Positions 49,363 through 57,632 of a stretch of DNA of 64,000 bases are shown piece by piece; positions within the stretch are counted from its first letter, which is position 1, and each line of letters begins with the position of its first letter. Made by a program: the position numbers and the translations under genes. The notes beneath the pieces are model-generated. The model had not been told where the DNA came from, ran no database searches, and saw nothing but the letters and a program-made list of their open reading frames with translations. Where the stretch lies: NCBI RefSeq assembly GCF_004005495.1, contig NZ_RZYA01000004.1, positions 186,001 to 250,000 of the forward strand, read 5' to 3'. The DNA is from Streptomyces antnestii (GTDB lineage Bacteria; Actinomycetota; Actinomycetes; Streptomycetales; Streptomycetaceae).

Positions 49363-50522
49363 CGGGTGCCTCCCGTGCGCGGCACCACCGGGGCGGCGAC
49401 CAGGTTCTGGACGTAGGAGTCGAACCACCGGCCGTTGCCGAGGGTGTTGCCGAAGACCCGTACGTAGGGCGCGAGCAGCTTGACGCTCCGGTCGAGGCTC
49501 GCCTGGTTGCGTTCGAGCATCCGCACCACACGGTTCAGGCCTTTGAGCGCGGGCCCGATCTCCTTGTCGTTGTCGTCGACGAGGCCGGAGAGCTCGATGC
49601 CGAGCGTGACGGAGCTCTTCAGCAGCTTGTGGATCGCCTGGCGCCGCCTGCTGATCTCCTTGAACAGCTTGTCGCCGTCCTTGACCAGTGCGGAGAAGTC
49701 CTTGGAGTGCTCGGCGAGGACGCCCGTCACGCCGTTCGCGTGGTCGAGGAGTTCGCCGAGGGCCTGGTCGCGCGAGGCGACCGTCCGGGAGATCTTCGAC
49801 AGGCCCTTGATGGACGCCCGTACCTCGGCGGGCGAGTCCTGGAAGGTGGTGGAGAGGGTGTCGAGGGCCGTGGCGAGACGGTCGGTGTCGACCTTCTCCG
49901 TCGTGGTCGTGAGATCGCTGAACGCCTGCACGACGTCGTAGGCCGGGGTCGTCCGCCTCAGCGGAATCTCACTGCCGGGCTTCAGCTGACCCGGTCCTTC
50001 GGGGCGCAGCGCGAGGTACTTCGCGCCGAGGATCGTCCTGACGCGGATCGCGGCGCCGGTCCGGGTGCCGAACGCGGGGTCGCCCTTGACCTTGAAGGTG
50101 ACCTTGACGTGGTCACCGTCGAGGTCGACGTTCTCGACCTTGCCGACCTTGACGCCGGCGATGGTCACCTGGTCGCCCGGCTTGAGTCCGCCCGCCTCCG
50201 AGAAGGCCGCGCTGTACGTCTCGCCGTCGCCGATCAGCGGCAGGCTGTCGGCGTTGAACGCGGCCACGGCAAGGAGTGCGAGGACGCTGAGCCCGACGGC
50301 TCCGATCACCACGGGGTTCCGCTCGCGGAAGGGGGTGAGGTGCGGGCGGCGGATCCGTACACGGGGCAGCTTCGGCGGGTCTATGCGGACCTTGACCAGG
50401 GGTTCCGGGCGGCGGGGGCGCGGTGCCCGGCGCGGCAGCAGCCGTACCGGCGGCAGCTTCGGCAGCCTGGGCGGGTCTATCCGGACCTTGACCAGCGGTT
50501 CCGGGCGGTGCTTACGGCTCAT
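49359..50522 (-). CDS. mceC: MceC, with duplicated basic N-terminal module
   Basis: A 387-residue Mce protein. The cytoplasmic N-terminus is unusual: a basic RPEPLVKVRIDPP motif occurs twice, with Pro/Arg-rich linkers, before the membrane anchor (NPVVIGAVGLSVLALLAVAAF). The MCE domain (YSAAFSEAGGLKPGDQVTIAGVKVGKVENV, ILGAKYLALRP) and helical region follow, ending NLVAAPVVPRTGGTR. ATG 50522 overlaps the mceB stop. The duplicated basic segment could interact with the membrane surface or the YrbE permeases. Confidence 0.9.
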   Translation of the reverse strand: MSRKHRPEPLVKVRIDPPRLPKLPPVRLLPRRAPRPRRPEPLVKVRIDPPKLPRVRIRRPHLTPFRERNPVVIGAVGLSVLALLAVAAFNADSLPLIGDGETYSAAFSEAGGLKPGDQVTIAGVKVGKVENVDLDGDHVKVTFKVKGDPAFGTRTGAAIRVRTILGAKYLALRPEGPGQLKPGSEIPLRRTTPAYDVVQAFSDLTTTTEKVDTDRLATALDTLSTTFQDSPAEVRASIKGLSKISRTVASRDQALGELLDHANGVTGVLAEHSKDFSALVKDGDKLFKEISRRRQAIHKLLKSSVTLGIELSGLVDDNDKEIGPALKGLNRVVRMLERNQASLDRSVKLLAPYVRVFGNTLGNGRWFDSYVQNLVAAPVVPRTGGTR

Positions 50523-51556
50523 GCGCCGCACCTCGCCCTCGCCACGTGCAGTTCGGGGGTGAGTACCTGCTTCGTCTTCGGCAGCACGATCCGGCCGTCG
50601 AAGTCGCAGAGGTAGAAGTTGAACCACGAGCCGTAGGACGCCGTCCCCGTCAGGTCGTTCAGCTTGTTCGGCAGCCTCTGCAGGACGCCCTCCACGGTCT
50701 TCTCGTTCCTGTTCAGCGTTCCGGTGACATCGGTCAGCCGGGCGATGTCGTCCTTCAGGGGCGGGCGGGCGTCCTTGAGCAGCCCCGACGTGGCGTCGGT
50801 CAGGTCGCCGATGTTCACCAGCGACTGCCCGATGGGCTTGCGGTCGGCGGACAGGCCGGAGATCAGCCGCCGGAGCTGCTTGAGCAGCCCGGAGAAGCGG
50901 GCGCCGCGCTTGTCGAGGGTCCCGAGCACGGTGTTGAGGTTGTCGATCACCGAGCCGATCAGCTTGTCGCGGCCGGCCAGGGTCGTGGTGAGCGAAGCCG
51001 TGTGCACGAGCAGGCTGTTGACCGTGCCGCCCTCGCCCTGGAGGGTCCGGATGATCTCGGTGGCGAGCTGGTTGACGTCGTCGGGGCTGAGCGCGGCGAA
51101 CAGGGGCTTGAAGCCGTTCAGCAGCGCGTTGAGGTCGAGGGCGGGCCGGGTGCGCGACAGCGGGATCGTGGCGCCCGGCTTCAGCTCTGTGCCGTCGCCC
51201 GCGCCCTCGGTCAGGGCCACGTAACGCTGTCCCACGAGGTTCCGGTAGCGGACGACCGCGCCGGTGCTCCGCAGCAGCGGACGGTCCGCGCCGACCGTGA
51301 AGGTGACCTCCGCCAGCGTCCGGTCCTTGATCCGGATGCCCTCCACCTGGCCGACCCGCACCCCGGCCACCCGGATGTCGTCGCCCTTCTCCAGGCCGGT
51401 GACGTCGCTGAACACCGCGTGATACGTGCGCTCGGGCGTGAAGGAGATGTTGACGATGGTGGCGGCGAGCAGCGCCGTCGCCAGGATCGTCACCACCGCG
51501 AAGAGGCTGAACTTGATCAGCGGGGCGGCGGCCCGCCGGGCTCCCGACGTCCTCAT
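50519..51556 (-). CDS. mceB: MceB, Mce-family lipid importer subunit
   Basis: A 345-residue Mce protein: N-terminal membrane anchor (LIKFSLFAVVTILATALLAATIV), the MCE domain (YHAVFSDVTGLEKGDDIRVAGVRVGQVEGI, LVGQRYVALTEG) and a helical region to about residue 300. The C-terminal WFNFYLCDFDGRIVLP segment is typical of MceB. The start overlaps the mceA stop (ATGA). No tail extension is present, unlike MceE and MceF. Confidence 0.9.
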   Translation of the reverse strand: MRTSGARRAAAPLIKFSLFAVVTILATALLAATIVNISFTPERTYHAVFSDVTGLEKGDDIRVAGVRVGQVEGIRIKDRTLAEVTFTVGADRPLLRSTGAVVRYRNLVGQRYVALTEGAGDGTELKPGATIPLSRTRPALDLNALLNGFKPLFAALSPDDVNQLATEIIRTLQGEGGTVNSLLVHTASLTTTLAGRDKLIGSVIDNLNTVLGTLDKRGARFSGLLKQLRRLISGLSADRKPIGQSLVNIGDLTDATSGLLKDARPPLKDDIARLTDVTGTLNRNEKTVEGVLQRLPNKLNDLTGTASYGSWFNFYLCDFDGRIVLPKTKQVLTPELHVARARCGA

Positions 51557-52797
51557 GTGACGCTCACCGCCGTTCCGCGTGCCATCGGCCCGAACAGCAG
51601 GGTCGCCACCGGCGGCACCTCGTCCTCGGGCACGCCCAGGACAGGCGCGACGAGCGAGCCGACGGCGCGCTGCTCGGCCCGGGTGGCGGACACACCGGCC
51701 GGACCGGCCGGACTCCCCTGCTTCGACCCGTCGTCGAGATGCACCCCCGGCGCGGGCACCTGCGGATGCGGCATGCCACGGCAGTTCGGCCCCGACCGGT
51801 CGGCGTAGCGGGGATACTCGCCGGGCTGGTACGCGCCCTGCTGGCGGACCACTTCGAGCGTGATGTGCATCTTGCCGCCCTGGAATGCCTGTTCGGAGGC
51901 CTTCTCCTGGCGGACCAGGCCGGCGAGAAGGCAGGGGTACTCGGGCGCGTACCGGGCGAAGAGCCCGAGCGTCGGCCGCGAGACCCGGCCGAGGGTGATC
52001 AGCCGGTCGCCGTTCGCGCGCAGGAAGTCGTCCCCGGTGTGCGCGGCGGTGGCCGTCGTGGAGAGGGCGGCCGCGAGCCGGTCCCGCTCCTCGACGACGG
52101 TACGGCTGGTGGTCACGGTGTTGCGGAGGATCGCCATCAGGTCGGGCGCCGCGTCGCCGTACACCTCGGCGACGTCGGCGAGGCGCGCGAAGTCCTCGGT
52201 GAGGGACGGCAGATGAGGATTGAGGCGGTGCAGATAGTCCTCCACGCGCGTGAGGTTGCCGCCGATCCGGTCGCCGCGCCCTTCGAGGGCGGTGGCGAAC
52301 GCGGACAGCGTGGCGTTGAGCTCGCCGGGCCGCACGGTCCGCAGCAGCGGCAGCAGGTCGTTCATCAGCTGCTGGAGTTCGATGCCGACGCGGGTGCGGT
52401 CCTGGGTGATGACGTCCCCGGCGTGGATGGGCCGCGCCGAGGCGTGCGGGGGCGCTACCAGGTCGACGTACTTCTCGCCGAACAGCGTCTTGGGCAGCAG
52501 GCGCGCGTGCACGTCGGAGGGGATGTCCGCGACGTACTGCGGATCGAGCGCGAGGTCGAGGGTCGCCTTCCGCCCGTCCGAGTGCACGGCGCGCACCTCG
52601 CCGACGAGCAGCCCGCGCAGCTTGACGTCGGCGCGCGGATCGAGCTGGTTGCCGAGGCTGTCGGCTTCGAGCGTGATCCGTACGACCGAGGTGAACACCT
52701 GCTGGTACACGGCGACGGACAGGGACAGCAGCAGCGCGAGCACCGCGAGGAACACGACGCCGTACAGCCGCAGTCTCAGCACTCTGCTCCGGCTCAT
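51553..52797 (-). CDS. mceA: MceA, Mce-family lipid importer subunit
   Basis: A 414-residue Mce protein: anchor (RLYGVVFLAVLALLLSLSVAVYQQVF), MCE domain (RITLEADSLGNQLDPRADVKLRGLLVGEVRAV, LFGEKYVDLVAP) and an extended helical region. The C-terminus carries a CLLAGLVRQEKASEQAFQ and CRGMPHPQVPAPG segment with likely disulphide cysteines. It overlaps the yrbEB stop by 4 bases. As the first Mce protein after the permeases, its position fits the standard operon order. Confidence 0.9.
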   Translation of the reverse strand: MSRSRVLRLRLYGVVFLAVLALLLSLSVAVYQQVFTSVVRITLEADSLGNQLDPRADVKLRGLLVGEVRAVHSDGRKATLDLALDPQYVADIPSDVHARLLPKTLFGEKYVDLVAPPHASARPIHAGDVITQDRTRVGIELQQLMNDLLPLLRTVRPGELNATLSAFATALEGRGDRIGGNLTRVEDYLHRLNPHLPSLTEDFARLADVAEVYGDAAPDLMAILRNTVTTSRTVVEERDRLAAALSTTATAAHTGDDFLRANGDRLITLGRVSRPTLGLFARYAPEYPCLLAGLVRQEKASEQAFQGGKMHITLEVVRQQGAYQPGEYPRYADRSGPNCRGMPHPQVPAPGVHLDDGSKQGSPAGPAGVSATRAEQRAVGSLVAPVLGVPEDEVPPVATLLFGPMARGTAVSVT

Positions 52798-53597
52798 CCC
52801 GCTATCCGTACGGTCGTGTTGGCGCCCCAGATCGCGAGCGACAGGAAGAAGTCCAGGACGTTGATCGCGACGATCGAGGTGCGCACGGCGCGGCCCACGG
52901 CGACACCGACGCCCGCCGGGCCGCCGCTCGCGTAATAGCCGTAGAAGCAGTGCACCAGGATGATCAGCACGGCGAAGACGAGCACCTTCCCGAAGGACCA
53001 CAGCACGTCGACCGGCGGCAGGTACTGCTGGAAGTAGTGGTCGTACGTGCCCGCCGACTGGCCGTAGTAGCCGGTGGTGATGGTGCGGGCGGCGAAGTAC
53101 GAGGACAGCAGCCCCACCACGTACAGCGGGATCACCGCGAGGAAACCGGCGATCATCCGGGTGGTCACCAGGAACGGCAGCGAGGGCACGCCCATGACTT
53201 CGAGGGCGTCGGTCTCCTCGCTGATCCGCATCGCGCCGAGCTGCGCGGTGAAGCCCGCGCCGACCGTCGCCGAGAGCGCGAGACCCGCCACCAGGGGAGC
53301 GATCTCCCGGGTGTTGAAGTACGCCGAAAGGAACGCCACGAAGTTGGACGTGCCGAGCTGGTTCAGCGCCGCGTACCCCTGCAGGCCCACCTCCGTGCCG
53401 GTGAAGAACGACAGGAAGGCGATGACACCGACCGTGCCGCCCACGACGGCGAGGGCGCCGCGCCCGAAGCTCACCTCGGCGAGCAGCCGCAGGATCTCCT
53501 TCTTGTAGCGGCGGACCGTGCGGCCCGTCCACGCCAACGAGCGCCCGTAGAACGACAGTTGACTGCCCAGGTCCTCCAGGGCTTTCAGCAGCGCCAT
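52794..53597 (-). CDS. yrbEB: YrbE-B/MlaE-type permease of the Mce importer
   Basis: A 267-residue integral membrane protein of the MlaE family with about five helices. The family signature is present: ATVGAGFTAQLGAMRISEETDALEVMGVPSLPFLVTTRMIAGFLA. It begins with an amphipathic region (LEDLGSQLSFYGRSLAWTGRTVRRYKKEILRLL), the interface helix of this fold. It lies 3 bases after yrbEA. Together the two permeases bind the ATPase inside and the MCE ring outside. Confidence 0.92.
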   Translation of the reverse strand: MALLKALEDLGSQLSFYGRSLAWTGRTVRRYKKEILRLLAEVSFGRGALAVVGGTVGVIAFLSFFTGTEVGLQGYAALNQLGTSNFVAFLSAYFNTREIAPLVAGLALSATVGAGFTAQLGAMRISEETDALEVMGVPSLPFLVTTRMIAGFLAVIPLYVVGLLSSYFAARTITTGYYGQSAGTYDHYFQQYLPPVDVLWSFGKVLVFAVLIILVHCFYGYYASGGPAGVGVAVGRAVRTSIVAINVLDFFLSLAIWGANTTVRIAG

Positions 53598-53600
53598 CCC

Positions 53601-54371
53601 TCAGCCCCTCTGCGGAACGACTTGGAAGTACACGGCGGTCATCACGAAGTTCGTCACGAACAGCAACATGAAGGTGATCACCACGGACTGGTTCACCGCG
53701 TCACCCACCCCCTTCGGCCCGCCCTTCGCCGTCAGCCCCTTGTACGAGGCGACGATCGCGGCGATCGCACCGAACACCAGCGCCTTGATCTCCGCCGCCC
53801 ACAGGTCCGAGAGCTGGGCGAGCGTGGTGAACGAGGCGAGATAGGCACCCGGAGTGCCGTTCTGCAGCACGACGTTGAAGAAGTAGCCGCCCGCGACACC
53901 GACCACCGACACCAGGCCGTTGAGCAGCACCGCCACCACCATCGACGCCAGCACACGCGGGACGACCAGACGGTGGATGGGGTCGATGCCGAGCACCTGC
54001 ATCGCGTCGATCTCCTCACGGATCTTCCGCGCCCCGAGATCCGCGCAGATCGCCGTGCCGCCCGCGCCCGCGATCAGCAGCGCCGTGACGATCGGCGAGG
54101 CCTCCCGCAGCACCGCGAGGACCGAGGCGGCCCCGGAGAACGACTGGGCGCCGAGCTGCCGGGTCAGGCTGCCGATCTGGAGCGCGATGACGGCCCCGAA
54201 GGGGATCGACACGAGGGCCGTCGGCAGGATCGTGACGCTCGCGACGAACCACGCCTGCTGGATGAACTCCCGTGCCTGGAAGGGGCGTCGGGGCACGGTC
54301 CTGATCACGTCCAGGGCCATCGCGAAGAGGTTCCCCGACTGCCGGAGCGCCCCGGTCGGTGACAGGCTCAT
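53601..54371 (-). CDS. yrbEA: YrbE-A/MlaE-type permease of the Mce importer
   Basis: A 256-residue MlaE-family permease. The signature reads LIAGAGGTAICADLGARKIREEIDAMQVLGIDPIHRLVVPRVLAS, and several further hydrophobic segments follow. Its start overlaps the ATPase stop by 4 bases, so production of ATPase and permease is coupled. With YrbE-B it forms the membrane heterodimer of the importer. Confidence 0.92.
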   Translation of the reverse strand: MSLSPTGALRQSGNLFAMALDVIRTVPRRPFQAREFIQQAWFVASVTILPTALVSIPFGAVIALQIGSLTRQLGAQSFSGAASVLAVLREASPIVTALLIAGAGGTAICADLGARKIREEIDAMQVLGIDPIHRLVVPRVLASMVVAVLLNGLVSVVGVAGGYFFNVVLQNGTPGAYLASFTTLAQLSDLWAAEIKALVFGAIAAIVASYKGLTAKGGPKGVGDAVNQSVVITFMLLFVTNFVMTAVYFQVVPQRG

Positions 54372-55321
54372 GCGTCCGCCGCCTCCTTGCGGTGCAGCTC
54401 GGCCTCGCGCCGCGCGATCGCCTCCCAGCGGGGCGGGCGGGTGATGCCGGGCCCGGGCAGCAGGCGCGGCGTCATGTCGTTGCCGGCGTGCCGTGCCTTG
54501 CGGTCCACGTCGCCGAGGCGCGCCAGCTCCTGCTCGACCTGCGCGGCGTCCTTCTCCTCCGCCATCCCGATCGGCCCCTCCATCCGGCCGTTCAGGAACT
54601 GCCGGACGACCGGCTCGTCACTGGTCAGGAGCTTCTCGCGGGGCCCGAACACCACCAGCTCGCGCCGGAACAACAGGCCGATGTTGTCCGGCACTTGACG
54701 GGCCGAGGCGATGTCGTGCGTGACGATCAGGAAGGTGGCGTCGATCTGCGCGTTGAGGTCGACGATGAGCTGGTTGAGGTAGGCGACGCGTACGGGGTCG
54801 AGGCCCGAGTCCGGCTCGTCGAACAGGATGATCTCCGGGTCGAGCACCAGGGCCCGCGCGAGACCGGCCCGTTTGCGCATCCCGCCGGAGATCTCGCCCG
54901 GCAGCTTCCGCTCGGCACCGAGCAGCCCGACCAGGTCCATCTTCTCCAGCACGATGCGCCGGATCTCGCTCTCGGACTTACGGGTGTGCTCGCGCAGCGG
55001 GAAGGCGATGTTGTCGTACAGGTTCATCGACCCGAACAGCGCGCCGTCCTGGAACAGCACGCCGAACAACTTCCGCACTTCGTAGAGTTCGTGCTCGCGC
55101 AGCCTCGTGATGTCCCGGCCCGCGATCGTCACGGAGCCCCGGTCCGGCTTCAGCAGCCCGACGAGCGTCTTGAGGAACACCGACTTGCCCGTGCCCGACG
55201 GGCCGAGCATGACCGAGACCTCTCCGGCGGGCAGCGTGAGGGAGACGTCCTGCCAGACGACCTGGTGGCCGAAGGACTTGGTCAGCCCTTCCACACAGAT
55301 CTCGACACCCATCCGGTCCAT
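54368..55321 (-). CDS. ABC ATPase of the Mce importer (MlaF/Mkl-like)
   Basis: A 317-residue ATPase. Walker A is LGPSGTGKSVFLKTLVGL, the signature is LPGEISGGMRKRAGLARAL, Walker B is IILFDEPDSGLDPV and the H-loop is LIVTHDIASARQ. The MlaF/MceG type is confirmed by the QDVSLTLPAGEVSVML start and a 50-residue C-terminal extension. In mycobacteria the shared ATPase (MceG) is encoded elsewhere; here it is the first gene of the operon, as in other streptomycetes. It probably energises lipid or sterol uptake. Confidence 0.92.
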   Translation of the reverse strand: MDRMGVEICVEGLTKSFGHQVVWQDVSLTLPAGEVSVMLGPSGTGKSVFLKTLVGLLKPDRGSVTIAGRDITRLREHELYEVRKLFGVLFQDGALFGSMNLYDNIAFPLREHTRKSESEIRRIVLEKMDLVGLLGAERKLPGEISGGMRKRAGLARALVLDPEIILFDEPDSGLDPVRVAYLNQLIVDLNAQIDATFLIVTHDIASARQVPDNIGLLFRRELVVFGPREKLLTSDEPVVRQFLNGRMEGPIGMAEEKDAAQVEQELARLGDVDRKARHAGNDMTPRLLPGPGITRPPRWEAIARREAELHRKEAADA

Positions 55322-55398
55322 CCTTCGCGCAGTGGAGCAGCTCCGACAACTGCTCTACGGGGAGGGACCGGGCGTCCGTCGCGGCGGACACGGATTTC

Positions 55399-55455
55399 TT
55401 TTCGAGAGTTCGAGAGTTTCGAGGGTTTCGGGGGGTGCTGTTCGAGGTTTCGGGA
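55399..55455. repeat. TTTCGAG repeats upstream of the mce operon
   Basis: Five or six copies of TTCGAG/TTTCGRG in 57 bases, between the sigma-factor stop (55459) and the ATPase start (55321). The spacing is irregular at 9-12 and longer. It may be a slippage array or a clustered operator. No KstR-type motif was seen in this gap. Confidence 0.5.
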
Positions 55456-55458
55456 GTG

Positions 55459-56505
55459 CTACGGCAGTGCGGGCGTGGTCGGTGCCCCGACGGGAGCCTT
55501 CGGTACGGGCGGGAGCTTCGTCGGGACCGTGGACGCGGCCGGCGCGTCGGGGAGCCCGGGAACACGAGGCAGGCCGGACGCTCCGGGAACGCCCGGGACA
55601 CCGGGCACGGACGGCACCGGTGCCAGCGAGGCGTCCGGCAGCGACGGCACGGGGAGCGCCAGCGGCGACCGTCCGTGACCGTCAGGTGAAGGGGAGGGCG
55701 TCGCGGTCGGCGTATCAGCGGGCTTCGACGTATCACCGGGCGTCGGCGTATCCCCGCGCTGCGGCGTGACCGTCCGGGCGGCGCCGTTCGGCCGCAGTGT
55801 CTCCGGGGCCGCCGCCCGCTCGGTGCGGGACACCGGCGGCCGGGACGCCGCGCCCCGCCCGTCCGCGCCGTGGACGTACGGCAGGACACACCCCGCCACC
55901 ACCAGGGTCGCGGCCGTCGAGGTCATCGCCACGGCCTGTATGTGCCCGCCCGCGCGCAGCCTGCCACGCCCCCACAGGAACAGGGCCAGGCCCAGCGTCC
56001 CGGCCAGCGAGTTCCGCAGCGTCCGCCGCGCCCTGGCGAGCAGTGACTCCACGGTGCGATAGCTCAGCCCCATGCGCACGGCGACCTGGCCGACGTCGAG
56101 GTCCTCGGACTTCAGCCGCAGCGCCTCCGCCTGACGCGCGGGCAGTTCCCCGCTGCGCACGGCCAGCCACCGGGCCTCGGCCCGGTCACACACCGCCTCC
56201 TCGACAGGCACCGGACCCGGCGCGGTGAGGGTGGGGCTGCGGTGCACCTCGGCCTCGCGGCTGACCTGCCGGTACCGGTCGATGCACAGCCGCACGGTCA
56301 CCGTCGTCAGCCACGCCCCGAGGCGCTCGTCGTCGAGTTCGGGGCGTTCCGCGGCGCGCAGCATCGCCTCGTGCACCGCGTCCTCGGCGTCCTCCGGGCT
56401 CATCGACCGGCGCCGGGCCACCTTGAGCAGTTGCTCGCGGTGGCTCCACATGCGCCGCCAACGGTCGTCGGCCGCTCGTATCTCCGCAGGGATGTCCGTC
56501 GCCAT
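55459..56505 (-). CDS. ECF-type sigma factor with membrane helix and Pro/Val-rich extracytoplasmic tail
   Basis: A 348-residue protein. Residues 20-85 match sigma region 2 (SMSPEDAEDAVHEAMLRAAERP ... VRLCIDRYRQ) and residues 118-165 match region 4 (LPARQAEALRLKSEDLDVGQVAVRMGLSYRTVESLLARARR). A hydrophobic helix follows (about 190-211, MTSTAATLVVAGCVLPYV), then about 135 residues rich in Pro, Thr and Val with PSVPGVPGVPGAS repeats. ATG 56505 (MATDIPAEIR) is preferred. It lies 137 bases before the mce ATPase on the same strand, so it may direct or share transcription with the mce operon. No separate anti-sigma factor is seen; the fused membrane domain may replace it. Confidence 0.82.
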   Translation of the reverse strand: MATDIPAEIRAADDRWRRMWSHREQLLKVARRRSMSPEDAEDAVHEAMLRAAERPELDDERLGAWLTTVTVRLCIDRYRQVSREAEVHRSPTLTAPGPVPVEEAVCDRAEARWLAVRSGELPARQAEALRLKSEDLDVGQVAVRMGLSYRTVESLLARARRTLRNSLAGTLGLALFLWGRGRLRAGGHIQAVAMTSTAATLVVAGCVLPYVHGADGRGAASRPPVSRTERAAAPETLRPNGAARTVTPQRGDTPTPGDTSKPADTPTATPSPSPDGHGRSPLALPVPSLPDASLAPVPSVPGVPGVPGASGLPRVPGLPDAPAASTVPTKLPPVPKAPVGAPTTPALP

Positions 56506-56629
56506 GAGGGCCCCTTCACGTCCGGCGGATGGCGACATTACCGCCCGGTATCCGCGGCTGTGGAGGGGGCGGGGCCCATCGAGTCCACACCGTTGCCGGA
56601 GAGCCGTCGGTCGGAGGTCGGTCTGTGGC

Positions 56630-56686
56630 CGGTCCGTGGTCGGTCAGGGCTCGGTCAGGGGTCGGTCAGCGGACTCCCCGGGACCC
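56630..56686 (-). repeat. GGTCGGTC-type short repeats upstream of the sigma factor
   Basis: About six irregular copies of GGTCGGTC/GGTCAGGG lie between the sigma start and the DUF1876 gene. The unit length varies from 8 to 11 bases. An ECF-like pair, GGATAC and GGTAATGT on the minus strand near 56540-56555, lies closer to the start and could be a self-regulated promoter. Confidence 0.4.
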
Positions 56687-56962
56687 TCACCTCAGCGGAT
56701 GCGACGTCCGCCCCGACGCCTCGTCGATCTCGTCGTGCGCCTTCGTCAGCATCTTCATCGCCAGCTCGTTGAGCGCCCTCGCACCCGCGATCTCCTCACC
56801 GACCCGGGGCTGGTTCGTGTCGGAGGGGTGGCGGCTGGCGTAGCCGTGGGCTCTTACCTCGCTCCCGTCGGGAAGCCGGACGAGCGCGGCGGCGCGCGTG
56901 CGGTGGGTGTCTTCCTCGAATTCCAGCTCTACATGCCATCCGACAGTGGTCTGTGCCGGCAT
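56687..56962 (-). CDS. DUF1876 family protein
   Basis: A 91-residue soluble protein: TVGWHVELEFEEDTHRTRAAALVRLPDGSEVRAHGYASRHPSDTN, then VGEEIAGARALNELAMKMLTKAHDEIDE. The dsRNA-binding-like alpha/beta layout and the RHPxD motif match the DUF1876 family, common in actinomycetes and often stress-linked, function unknown. ATG 56962 follows GGAGG by 8 bases. It is a single gene between the sigma factor and GrpB genes. Confidence 0.88.
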   Translation of the reverse strand: MPAQTTVGWHVELEFEEDTHRTRAAALVRLPDGSEVRAHGYASRHPSDTNQPRVGEEIAGARALNELAMKMLTKAHDEIDEASGRTSHPLR

Positions 56963-57020
56963 CGCGATCACCTCCGGAACTGCTGTTACCAGCGTGCGCC
57001 TCCCAGCGCATCCGCGCACG

Positions 57021-57052
57021 CGCTCACGCGCTCACGGGCTCACGCGCTCACG
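57021..57052. repeat. Four 8-bp tandem repeats at the grpB-like gene end
   Basis: CGCTCACG units at 57021, 57029, 57037 (one change) and 57045; the last contains the stop codon of the GrpB-family gene (57048-57050). The unit resembles the core of the repeats at 40535-40669. Confidence 0.75.
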
Positions 57053-57632
57053 CGTCCGGTGTCCAGCCCGTCTCCGCCGCCCATGCCTCCGCCACCACGA
57101 TCACCAGGTCGACCACCGGGTCCTTGATGTCCGCGTACGTGCCGGTGTCGGAGACCCTGGACGCGAGGGCGTACTTGAAGTGGGCGTACGCCGGGACCGC
57201 CGCCGGGTGGGCGCGGAACCAGTCGCGGAACAGCAGGGCCAGGCGCTCGTTGGGGGAGCCGGTGCGGCGGACGTGCAGGTTGACGGGGTCGGCGGCCGGG
57301 CCGCGGCGGAACCAGAAGCGCTTGGCCCAGCGGGACAGGTCGTCCTCCAGGCCGGCCGGCACATGGTCGCGGCGGTAGGGGGAGAGAGTGAAGCCCAGGC
57401 CGGCGAGGGGCGGGGCGAACACGGCCTCCGCCTCGTCCAGGCCGGCGACGCTCACCTGGAGGTCGTAGACCGGCTTCGCCGCCATCCCCGGGATCGACGT
57501 ACTGCCGATGTGCTCCACGCGCAGCGCCAACGGGCCGAGCGCGGCGCCGAGTTCGGCGCACAGTGCGAGGCCCCGCTCACGCCAGGCGGCGTCGTACGGG
57601 ACGACGACGGGCACCTCCGACTCCGTCGTCAT
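57048..57632 (-). CDS. GrpB family protein (UPF0157)
   Basis: A 194-residue nucleotidyltransferase-fold protein. Diagnostic motifs are VVPYDAAWRERGLALCAELGAALGPLALRVEHIGSTSIPGMAAKPVYDLQVSV and SPYRRDHVPAGLEDDL ... LHVRRTGSPNERLALLFRDWFRAHP. In many actinomycetes this domain is fused to dephospho-CoA kinase; here it is free-standing. Catalytic activity is unproven. Its start overlaps the MOSC gene stop by one base. Confidence 0.92.
   Translation of the reverse strand: MTTESEVPVVVPYDAAWRERGLALCAELGAALGPLALRVEHIGSTSIPGMAAKPVYDLQVSVAGLDEAEAVFAPPLAGLGFTLSPYRRDHVPAGLEDDLSRWAKRFWFRRGPAADPVNLHVRRTGSPNERLALLFRDWFRAHPAAVPAYAHFKYALASRVSDTGTYADIKDPVVDLVIVVAEAWAAETGWTPDA

Noticed and set aside
55322..55458. 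KstR operator upstream of the mce operon
   Set aside because: No TNNAACNNGTTNNA match was found by eye; only TTCGAG-type repeats are present.
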